Source of the DNA: Anaerovibrio sp. RM50
GTDB lineage: Bacteria; Bacillota; Negativicutes; Selenomonadales; Selenomonadaceae
DNA length: 41,212 nt
Assembly: GCF_000622005.1 (NCBI RefSeq)
Contig: NZ_JHWV01000020.1
Span: forward strand, 1 to 41,212
Direction: 5' to 3'
A program made the position numbers and the translations under genes. The notes below the pieces were generated by a model. It was not told where the DNA came from, did no database searches, and saw only the letters and a list, made by a program, of their open reading frames with translations. Of this stretch, positions 25,263 to 33,126 are shown piece after piece. Within the stretch, counting starts at the first letter, position 1; each line of letters starts with the position of its first letter.

Positions 25263-26240
25263 ATGGCTGAAAAGGATCTTAATAATGAAAAAAAGGAATT
25301 TTTCAGTAAAGAGGCTTTGGACAAGCTTCGTTCCCCGGAAAAGCTGGACACGGTGCTTCCAATTACCAGCCCTATTGGCTGGATGGGACTTGCGGCGGTA
25401 GCCCTTATGATGGTGGCCGTGGTAATATGGTCAATTTTTGGCTCATTTACTGTTAAAGCAGAGGGCCTGGGCCTTATTATGGATTCCTCCGGTATTTCAA
25501 AGGTGTCTGCCATGGCGGGAGGAAAGATAGACAAGATTTATGTACATTCCGGTGAGAAAATAAAAAAGGGGTCCATGGTGGCCCATCTGGAGCTGCCCCA
25601 GGAAACAGCGGCAACACGTATGGCCCAGTACAGCCCTGAATTGGCCTCCAGCAACCGTGATGCCTCAAATAAAGTACACGAATTTGATTCCCGCCGCTAT
25701 CAGAAGGAAGCAGCAGAATATATTTATTCCGCATACAGCGGCACAGTGGATGAGGTAATGGTTGAGGAAGGTGCAGTTATTGGCACTGGCTCTCCTATTA
25801 TCAATGTAAGAAATGAAGATGGACGAAACGAACTGAGCGGAATTGTATATGTGTCCGTAAATAAGGGCAAAAGCGTGAAGCCGGGCCAGACAATTCAGCT
25901 CGCTCCCGGAGGAGTTGATATTTCCCAGAGCGGATATCTTCTGGGCACAGTGCGATCTGTATCCCAATATCCTGTATCCGCACAGACAATGCAGACCTCA
26001 TTGGGCAATGAGCAGCTGGTTCAGAGTATTCTTCAGGCCCAGCAGGGGGCCGTAATGGAGGTAACCTTTGATTTGGTAAAGGATCCCGGCTCCGAGTCGG
26101 GGTATCTGTGGACCTCCTCTGTGGGTGAGCACAAGCCAGTTACCGCCGGAAGCTTTTGCACCGGCACAATTATTATTGAGCGCCGCCCTCCTATTGAAAA
26201 AGTATTTTATCGTTTGAGCCAGTGGCTGAGAAACAGGTGA
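25263..26240 (+). CDS. NHLM-type bacteriocin secretion protein (HlyD-like)
   Basis: 325 residues. FSKEALDKLRSPEKLDTVLP and ITSPIGWMGLAAVAL precede one TM helix (about 40-62), then a lipoyl-like SAMAGGKIDKIYVHSGEKIKKG. This N-terminus is the hallmark of the NHLM bacteriocin-system secretion protein (TIGR03794 as I recall it). It lacks a long coiled-coil hairpin, so it may partner the ABC transporters rather than TolC. The following ABC gene begins 5 bp after the stop. Confidence 0.82.
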   Translation: MAEKDLNNEKKEFFSKEALDKLRSPEKLDTVLPITSPIGWMGLAAVALMMVAVVIWSIFGSFTVKAEGLGLIMDSSGISKVSAMAGGKIDKIYVHSGEKIKKGSMVAHLELPQETAATRMAQYSPELASSNRDASNKVHEFDSRRYQKEAAEYIYSAYSGTVDEVMVEEGAVIGTGSPIINVRNEDGRNELSGIVYVSVNKGKSVKPGQTIQLAPGGVDISQSGYLLGTVRSVSQYPVSAQTMQTSLGNEQLVQSILQAQQGAVMEVTFDLVKDPGSESGYLWTSSVGEHKPVTAGSFCTGTIIIERRPPIEKVFYRLSQWLRNR

Positions 26241-26244
26241 TTTT

Positions 26245-28479
26245 ATGTTAATGGAAAAAATTAAAGAGTTCTTTTCCAACAGTCACCAACGGGTTAAAGT
26301 ACCAACTATTCTCCAGATGGAGGCTACAGAATGTGGTGCTGCAGCTCTGGCCATGATTCTCGCCCACTATGGGCTATGGATTCCCTTGGAGAAGCTGAGG
26401 GCGGAATGCGGTGTAAACCGTGATGGCTCAAAAGCCAGCTGCGTTATAAGGGCCGCAAGAAACAGGAACTGTAAGGCAGATGGCTATCGCTGGACCACCA
26501 ATGATATTTTGAAGTTGGAAACAGAAAATGTATATCCATTGATAATTCATTGGGAATTTAATCATTTTGTGGTTTTGGAAGGAATAAAGGATGGCAAGGC
26601 CTATCTTAATGATCCTGCCATGGGCCGAAGAACGGTTCCCATAGATGAATTTCGTACTTCCTATACGGGGGTATCTCTCCACATTGTTCCAAATGAGCAT
26701 TTCCAAAAGGAAGGACATCGCTACAATGTTTACAAAGATATGTTCTATAAATTAATGGAGGACCGTTGGGCCATGGTCTTCATTCTGATTTTGGAAATGT
26801 GTGCCATTATCCCGGGATTGGCCAGCCCTGTTATGTCCCAGATATTTCTTGATGATATTCTGACAAAGAAGCATCCGGAATGGATGACGAATTTCTGTAT
26901 CGCCATGACCCTTTCCTTTATAGTGTCAGGTGTTATCACATGGCTTCGTTCTGTGGTGTTGACCTTGTGGCAGCGAAAGCTCACCTTGTCGGATTCATCA
27001 AGATATTTTTGGCATCTGCTTAAGCTGCCCATGCAGTTTTTCCATCAAAGATATGCGGCAGAGGTGGCAGGCCGTGTAGCCTTTAACGAGTCAATTGCCG
27101 GTGTTTTATCTGGCCCGGCGGCTACAGCTTTATTGGACTTATTTGTAGCTATTTTCTATCTGCTCTTGCTTTTACAGTACAACGTAACCCTTACTCTTAT
27201 TGGTGTGTCATTTACCTCAGTGGAAATAATACTGTTTTTTGCCATGCGGCGTCACCTTACTGATTTGAATATGCGCATTCAGCAGGATGCGGGGAAGGCC
27301 TACGGCGTTGCCATGAATGGCCTTCGGATGATTGAAACCATTAAGGCCAATGGTGATGAGTCGGATTTCTTCACTAAATGGGCCGGCTATCAGACCAAGG
27401 TTTTGACTGCCTCCCAGGAAACAGCTCTTTGGTCATTATCAGTTACTATATTGCCTACCTTATTAGCAGGTGTAAATGGAGCCCTGATTATGACCATAGG
27501 TGGTTTCTCCATTATGGAGGGAGCCATGACTGCCGGTATGTTTATGGCGTTTCAGCATTTGATGGGTTCCTTCACGGCACCAGTAAATGCATTGGTATCT
27601 CTGGGCTCTACCCTACAGCATACTGAAATGCAGATGCAGCGCTTAAATGATGTGCGCTGTTATGAAGTGGACAGCCTGAATTTCCCTTCAGAGGAGGAAG
27701 AAAGGAAGCAGTCCTATTCACGGGAAAGACTTTCAGGAGATCTCCGAATGGAAAATATCAGCTTTGGGTACAGTCCATTGGAGAAGCCTCTCATTTCAGA
27801 TTTTAACCTTCATGCCCGACCTGGTAACTGGATTGCAGTAGTGGGAGCCTCTGGCAGCGGCAAATCCACCATTGCCAAGATAATTACGGGGCTTTATGAG
27901 GAATGGGGAGGCACCCTGTCCTTTGACGGAGTGCCGCGAAGAAAGCTGCCACGCAAGGTTATACTAAGTTCTCTGGCTGCAGTGGATCAGGATATATTCC
28001 TCATAAGTGGTACTGTGGCAGAAAATATTTCCCTCTTTGACAGCACGGTACACAAAAGTGAAATTATTCAGGCGGCAAAGGATGCCTGCATTCATGAAGA
28101 CATCATGAAGCTAAATGGCGGTTATGAGGCCGTAGTATCAGAGGGCGGTATGAACTTCTCCGGAGGTCAGCGGCAACGTCTGGAAATTGCCAGGGCTTTG
28201 GCCCTTAATCCATCAATTTTGATCTTGGATGAAGCCACCAGTGCCCTTGATCCTATAACGGAAAAAACAGTATTGGAAAATATCCGTCATCGTGGCTGCA
28301 CATGTATTATAGTAGCCCATCGTCTTTCTACCATCAGGGATTGTGATGAAATCATTGTACTGTCCTATGGAAAAATCGTGGAAAGAGGCCTTCATCGTGA
28401 GATGATGAAGCACGACGGACCATATAGACACCTTATAGAGGAACGTGAACATGAAGAAATGGAAATTGTGGAGCAGTAA
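26245..28479 (+). CDS. NHLM-type ABC transporter with C39 leader peptidase
   Basis: 744 residues with the order C39 peptidase (about 17-145), six-TM exporter domain (about 160-450) and ATPase (about 500-735). The peptidase triad is C30 (LQMEATECGAAALAM, with oxyanion Q24), H107 (FNHFVVLEG) and D123 (LNDPAMG). The ATPase has Walker A at 534-542 (GASGSGKST), signature NFSGGQRQR at 637-645 and Walker B ILILDE at 658-663. It is predicted to cut GG leaders and pump the product. The N-terminal wording (RAECGVNRDGSKAS) matches the NHLM/NHLP peptidase/permease/ATPase family. The likely substrates are the peptides encoded at 16964 and 17625. Confidence 0.92.
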   Translation: MLMEKIKEFFSNSHQRVKVPTILQMEATECGAAALAMILAHYGLWIPLEKLRAECGVNRDGSKASCVIRAARNRNCKADGYRWTTNDILKLETENVYPLIIHWEFNHFVVLEGIKDGKAYLNDPAMGRRTVPIDEFRTSYTGVSLHIVPNEHFQKEGHRYNVYKDMFYKLMEDRWAMVFILILEMCAIIPGLASPVMSQIFLDDILTKKHPEWMTNFCIAMTLSFIVSGVITWLRSVVLTLWQRKLTLSDSSRYFWHLLKLPMQFFHQRYAAEVAGRVAFNESIAGVLSGPAATALLDLFVAIFYLLLLLQYNVTLTLIGVSFTSVEIILFFAMRRHLTDLNMRIQQDAGKAYGVAMNGLRMIETIKANGDESDFFTKWAGYQTKVLTASQETALWSLSVTILPTLLAGVNGALIMTIGGFSIMEGAMTAGMFMAFQHLMGSFTAPVNALVSLGSTLQHTEMQMQRLNDVRCYEVDSLNFPSEEEERKQSYSRERLSGDLRMENISFGYSPLEKPLISDFNLHARPGNWIAVVGASGSGKSTIAKIITGLYEEWGGTLSFDGVPRRKLPRKVILSSLAAVDQDIFLISGTVAENISLFDSTVHKSEIIQAAKDACIHEDIMKLNGGYEAVVSEGGMNFSGGQRQRLEIARALALNPSILILDEATSALDPITEKTVLENIRHRGCTCIIVAHRLSTIRDCDEIIVLSYGKIVERGLHREMMKHDGPYRHLIEEREHEEMEIVEQ

Positions 28480-28492
28480 GGGGGCATAGCCA

Positions 28493-31261
28493 ATGATAAA
28501 ATCACATACGCTATTATCAGGCCAGCGCCTCCAGCTGTATGACAATAAAACTTTAATGAAGGTCATGTCCGGCTCTGTGGAGGTGTATGCTGTCACAAAG
28601 GACGGGGATGATGAGCTGTCCTTCAGGCAAAATTATCTCATTAAGGTTCAGGAGGGAGAGGGAATATTTCCGGCCCTTGACGAATTTGATGAGATAAACA
28701 TCCAGTTATATGCTTTGGAAGATTCTGAGCTGGCAGAGATGGCTTTTGATGAAGTTGAAGCCAGTGAGCTGGCCAAGGTGGCCCAGCACTGGTTTGCCCG
28801 TCTTATGGAAATCTCCTGGCTGCGCCTTAAGGCTGACAAGGGAGATGATATGCTCCAGGCCTGGCTTCACGGCGATATTTTTAAAAATATGGACAGCCGT
28901 GAACAGGTTATTTCAGAGCTGCAGGACCATGAAGAGGTTCTGTCCATGTTTTTGGGCATGAGATTTGGGGCTGAGGATACCAGATTATCAAGGCGGATCC
29001 AAAGGCGGGAAAAGGCCCGTAAACTACTGGTGGAAAACGGCATTCGCAGTCTCCTTGGTGAAGAGCATTTATTTGCCGGGGAATCGGAAGCCTCCTCAAA
29101 CCAGAAAATAACCATGGATACAGCCTTTGTGGTACAGCAGGTGGCCAAGGCCTTAAATATGCCAACAGAATCCATTAATATTACAGAAGAAAATGCCAAA
29201 AAGCTTGATAATATAGGTCTTATACGTCGTCTCATGCAAAAGGGCAATATGCAGATGCGTCTCATAACTCTGCCCGATGAATGGTATAAAAAGGATACAG
29301 GGGTAATAATAGGCTATTACGCTTCCCAAAAAACTGGTGAAAAGGAATTAGCTGCTTTTATTCCTGAGCAGCCGGAGCTTTATCGCGTTGTAACACGGCA
29401 CAGGCCTGAGGGCATTATAATCACTGATGAGGAAGCAAAAAACATTGAAAAGGATGCTTTCGCCTGCTATGCCGGTTTTCCTTCCCGTAAGTTGAAGCTT
29501 CTGGATTTGATTAAGTTCATGTTCAGCCAGTGTTGGAAGGCAGATTATCGGACCATCATTCTTTGCAGTTTATTTGGTGGCTGTATTCCTTTGGCCACTC
29601 CAATAATTACTGAAACCATTTTTCAGGATATTATTCCTATTTTGGACAGAAAGGGCTTGGCCACTGTAACCCAGGCCCTGATGGTAACCAGCTTTACTAC
29701 CGCAGCCCTGGGAATCGTCCGCTCCATAGCGGTAATGCGTATTTCAACCCGCATTGAGATTTCAGCTGAGGCTGCCATGTGGGGACGTCTTATGCAGCTG
29801 CCTACCAAATTTTTCCGCCGCTTTACAGCGGGGGAGCTGGCCAGCCGCATGGCGGGAATCGGCGTTGCCAAGAGTCTGGCCTCAGGGGAATTTGTAGGAT
29901 CCATTTTGAGTTTTATCTTCTCCTTCTGGAGCATTTTCCTCATGTGCTATTACAGCATAAAGCTTACAGCAGCTGCTATAGTGGTTTGGCTGATATATTC
30001 CCTCTTTGTAGTCGTAGTATTGCGCCGCACATTGTTTTTCCAGCGCAAAATAATTGAAGCAGGGAACAAATCCGCCGGTATGGTGCAGCAGATTTTTGCG
30101 GGCCTTGCAAAATTCCGTGTCCAGGGGGGCGAGGAACAGGCCTATAATCTCTGGGCCTCCACCTTTGGTGAGCATTGGCAGTGGGGGTATAAGCTGCGTT
30201 GGCAGAATAACTATACTTCAATTATTTCCAGCATGCAGCCATTTATTCTTACCATGATTCTATATTGGATAGCCATGTACGGATTGAATGAAACAGGTCC
30301 TGATGGCAGGACTGTTCAAAGTGGTATCACTTATGCCAAGTTTATCGCCTTTAACGCTGCATACAGCAGCTTTAATGGTGTGATTGGTGGTGCAATAGGA
30401 CTTATTGGCAAATATTATGCTATCCAGCCTCAGCTGGAAAATCTCAGACCAATATTAAATGAGGTTCCGGAAACCAATGAGGAAAAGCAGGATGCGGGGC
30501 ATCTCTCCGGGGCCCTGGAAGTTGGTAATCTGTCCTTTGCCTATACATTGGTGGTGCCGGATGGTAATGGCGGAACAATGGAAGTTAAGGGAGACGAGGT
30601 TCTTCACGATGTGAGCTTCTCTGTTGCTGCCGGGGAAAATGTGGCCATTGTTGGCAAATCCGGCAGTGGAAAGAGCACCTTGGTTCGCCTGCTGCTTGGC
30701 TTCGAAGAACCACAAAAGGGCAGTGTTTCCTATGATGGCCAGAATCTGGCAGATTTGTCCCTTCCATCGGTCCGTTCCCAGCTGGGGGTTGTTTTGCAAA
30801 ATGGTCAGCTCATGACCGGTGATATCTTTACAAACATTGTGGGCACAAGAAATCTGACCCAGGATGACGCCTGGAGTGCCGCTGAGGCAGCAGGTGTGGC
30901 CGAGGATATTGCGGAAATGCCAATGGGGATGCAGACGGTTATCAGTGAGGGCAGCTCCAATATTTCCGGGGGGCAGCGTCAGCGAATTCTTATTGCCCGT
31001 GCTCTGGCGGGAAAACCATCGGTGCTTATTTTTGATGAAGCTACCAGTGCTTTGGATAATCGTTCCCAGGCCATTGTTACCCGCAGTCTGGATAAGCTGA
31101 AGGCCACCCGTATAATTGTTGCTCACCGATTGTCCACCATAAGAAACTGTGATCGTATCATCGTTATGGATGATGGTCGTCTTGCGGAAATGGGGACCTT
31201 TGAAGAGCTTGTGGAAAAAGGTGGTATATTTGCCGACCTGGTAAAGAGGCAAATAGCATAA
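28493..31261 (+). CDS. NHLM-type ABC transporter, permease/ATPase with regulatory N-terminus (no peptidase)
   Basis: 922 residues. The N-terminal third (about 1-320) starts with a cNMP-binding-like beta segment (VMSGSVEVYAVTKDGDDEL) and has no C39 triad. A second globular part (TAFVVQQVAKALNM ... KKDTGVIIGYY) follows. The exporter TM domain (about 330-650) and ATPase come next: Walker A GKSGSGKS (721-728), NISGGQRQR (823-831) and VLIFDE (844-849). This is the NHLM ATP-binding subunit architecture (TIGR03797-like), usually found beside the peptidase transporter. The two probably form a heterodimer. It starts 13 bp after the first ABC gene. Confidence 0.88.
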   Translation: MIKSHTLLSGQRLQLYDNKTLMKVMSGSVEVYAVTKDGDDELSFRQNYLIKVQEGEGIFPALDEFDEINIQLYALEDSELAEMAFDEVEASELAKVAQHWFARLMEISWLRLKADKGDDMLQAWLHGDIFKNMDSREQVISELQDHEEVLSMFLGMRFGAEDTRLSRRIQRREKARKLLVENGIRSLLGEEHLFAGESEASSNQKITMDTAFVVQQVAKALNMPTESINITEENAKKLDNIGLIRRLMQKGNMQMRLITLPDEWYKKDTGVIIGYYASQKTGEKELAAFIPEQPELYRVVTRHRPEGIIITDEEAKNIEKDAFACYAGFPSRKLKLLDLIKFMFSQCWKADYRTIILCSLFGGCIPLATPIITETIFQDIIPILDRKGLATVTQALMVTSFTTAALGIVRSIAVMRISTRIEISAEAAMWGRLMQLPTKFFRRFTAGELASRMAGIGVAKSLASGEFVGSILSFIFSFWSIFLMCYYSIKLTAAAIVVWLIYSLFVVVVLRRTLFFQRKIIEAGNKSAGMVQQIFAGLAKFRVQGGEEQAYNLWASTFGEHWQWGYKLRWQNNYTSIISSMQPFILTMILYWIAMYGLNETGPDGRTVQSGITYAKFIAFNAAYSSFNGVIGGAIGLIGKYYAIQPQLENLRPILNEVPETNEEKQDAGHLSGALEVGNLSFAYTLVVPDGNGGTMEVKGDEVLHDVSFSVAAGENVAIVGKSGSGKSTLVRLLLGFEEPQKGSVSYDGQNLADLSLPSVRSQLGVVLQNGQLMTGDIFTNIVGTRNLTQDDAWSAAEAAGVAEDIAEMPMGMQTVISEGSSNISGGQRQRILIARALAGKPSVLIFDEATSALDNRSQAIVTRSLDKLKATRIIVAHRLSTIRNCDRIIVMDDGRLAEMGTFEELVEKGGIFADLVKRQIA

Positions 31262-31282
31262 ATATAGAGGGTGAATCCATAT

Positions 31283-32662
31283 ATGAAGAAATCATTTATT
31301 TTAGCTGTGATTCTGGCAGCCTGCAATATGGGACAGGTTGCAGCACAATCACCGCCCCCCATTGATACTGGGGGAGAAAATTTGAAGCTTTCCTTGGCTG
31401 AAAGCATTGATATTGCTCTGAACAATAATAATCAGATTAAGTCAGCAGAGTCAGCCAGGGAAGCCAGCAAGTGGGGGTTATCCTCTGTCCGTCGTTCCAC
31501 TGGTGCCACTGTAGGCTGGGAATCTGGTTTTAATCGTACAAGAGCACGAAAACAGGGCAACTATCTTTATGGTACCTCCTATTCCAATAGCTGGAGCCTG
31601 ACAATTCCTATTTATACTGGTGGTCAGCTGGAAAGCCAGATGGATAAAAACCGCTACCTTTTAAATCAAGCTGATTTGAATCTTGAAAATGTAAAACAGA
31701 CTATTCGTTACAAAACAGCCAATGCCTATGCAAATCTTTTACATCAAAAGGATGTAACCAGAATTGCCCAGGAGGCTGTGGAAATGTCCAATAGTCAATT
31801 AAGACTTATTAATGATCAGTACAGTGAAGGGGCTGTGGCAAAGTCGGATGTTCTCATGATGGAGGTTCGTCTGGCAAATAACCGCCAGAATCTGGTGTCA
31901 GCCCAGGGCAATATGGAAATTGCCAAATACAATTTGGTTAATGCAATGGGTCTGGAAGAAAATATTGATGTGGAACCAACAGATGTATTTTCTTATGAAC
32001 CATATCCAAGGGATATGTCTGAATGTGAGGAATATGCCCTGGAGCATCGTCCTGATGGAATTGCCGCAGAATACGGCATAAAGGTGGCGGATGCCAATAA
32101 AAATTCAGCAAAATCCGGATATCGTCCCAAAATTTCAGGCAGTATAGGGAGAGGTATTGCAGGTGAGCAGCCCTTCGGCATGGAGTCCAATGATAATCTG
32201 TCTGCAATTATCAGTTTTAAATGGAATATTTTTGATAATGGGGTCACCGCCGCCAATGTTTCACAAGCGGATGCCCTGGTACAGCAATCCATGTCCGATG
32301 CTGAGTATGTAAAAAAGAATATCACTCTGGAAACCCGTAGTGCTTATATGAGGATGAAAACAGCAGAAACAAATCTTAAAGAAGCCGCAGCAGCGCTGAA
32401 ACAAGCTGAGGAAAGCTATATCATAGCCCAGGTCCGTTATGAGGAAGGGGTGGATATATTGCTTAATCTGCTGGATGCCCAGGAACGGCTGACCCAGGCC
32501 AAATCAAATTATTCCACAGCACTATATAATTACAATCTTTATTGGGTAACTCTGGAAAAGGCCATGGGGGTACCGGTGGATTTGGATGTGCCACTTTATG
32601 TTGAAGGTGAACAGGGTGGCTTGTCAGCTGACAAGGCACTGATATTAGCTGAAATTGATTAA
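31283..32662 (+). CDS. TolC-family outer-membrane efflux protein
   Basis: 459 residues. A signal peptide ends near QVAAQ (about 22). Two homologous outer-membrane factor repeats each have a long helical hairpin: LSLAESIDIALNNNNQIKSA ... DQYSEGAVAKSDVLMMEVRL, and later QVRYEEGVDILLNLLDAQ ... ALYNYNLYWVTLEKAMG. It provides the exit duct for the export complex and confirms a diderm envelope. ATG 31283 follows AGAGGG; the in-frame GTG at 31271 is inside that site. It starts 21 bp after the second ABC gene. Confidence 0.92.
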   Translation: MKKSFILAVILAACNMGQVAAQSPPPIDTGGENLKLSLAESIDIALNNNNQIKSAESAREASKWGLSSVRRSTGATVGWESGFNRTRARKQGNYLYGTSYSNSWSLTIPIYTGGQLESQMDKNRYLLNQADLNLENVKQTIRYKTANAYANLLHQKDVTRIAQEAVEMSNSQLRLINDQYSEGAVAKSDVLMMEVRLANNRQNLVSAQGNMEIAKYNLVNAMGLEENIDVEPTDVFSYEPYPRDMSECEEYALEHRPDGIAAEYGIKVADANKNSAKSGYRPKISGSIGRGIAGEQPFGMESNDNLSAIISFKWNIFDNGVTAANVSQADALVQQSMSDAEYVKKNITLETRSAYMRMKTAETNLKEAAAALKQAEESYIIAQVRYEEGVDILLNLLDAQERLTQAKSNYSTALYNYNLYWVTLEKAMGVPVDLDVPLYVEGEQGGLSADKALILAEID

Positions 32663-32691
32663 TAATAATTATTATAATAGGAGGAAGAATA

Positions 32692-33021
32692 ATGGAAGGT
32701 ATTACATGTTCTATAACTGAAAAAAAAGGGTGGACAGTTTTGTCCCTGGTGGGACGGCTGGACAGAGTTAATGCAGAGGATGTTGGCAAAATGGCCGATG
32801 AAAAATTGACTGGTGTCGGCAAAATGGCGGTTGATTTATCCGGTCTGGAATATATTTCCTCTGCAGGTATCCGCGTTCTCCTCAGACTGGCCAAAAAAGC
32901 CAAGGCAGAGGGAAAGGATTTTTCAATTTGTGGTGCAGCAGGCTTTGTACAAGAGGTTCTTGAGGATTCCAATATGGATATGCTGGTTACCATGGTGGAT
33001 TCTGTAGAACAGCTGTCATAA
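32692..33021 (+). CDS. STAS-domain anti-sigma-factor antagonist (RsbV/SpoIIAA-like)
   Basis: 109 residues, a single STAS domain: VLSLVGRLDRVNA, then the conserved phospho-acceptor loop LEYISSAGIRVLL with S56/S57. In partner switching the unphosphorylated form binds an RsbW-type kinase and frees its sigma factor or other partner; the kinase phosphorylates it and a PP2C phosphatase reverses this. All three activities are encoded in this and the next two genes. It starts 29 bp after the tolC stop, behind GGAGGAAG, so it can be read through from the export operon. Confidence 0.92.
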   Translation: MEGITCSITEKKGWTVLSLVGRLDRVNAEDVGKMADEKLTGVGKMAVDLSGLEYISSAGIRVLLRLAKKAKAEGKDFSICGAAGFVQEVLEDSNMDMLVTMVDSVEQLS

Positions 33022-33022
33022 C

Positions 33023-33102
33023 ATAAGAGATTTATAGTTTATATAAGAGATTTATAGTTTATATAAGAGATTTATTGTCTATATTAGAGGTTTATTGTCT
33101 GC
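33023..33102 (+). repeat. Four 20-bp tandem repeats between the STAS and phosphatase genes
   Basis: Units start at 33023, 33043, 33063 and 33083. Units 1 and 2 are identical (ATAAGAGATTTATAGTTTAT); unit 3 has 2 changes; unit 4 has about 6. The array fills nearly all of the 105-bp gap and ends just before the phosphatase's ribosome site. The 20-bp period is close to two helical turns. It may bind a regulator or set mRNA structure or spacing; nothing known matches. Confidence 0.85.
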
Positions 33103-33126
33103 ATTATGAGGAAGAAGGAAATGCCT

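Noticed and set aside
33023-33102. CRISPR-like array
   Set aside because: The 20-bp units are directly contiguous with no spacers and no cas genes; this is a simple tandem repeat.
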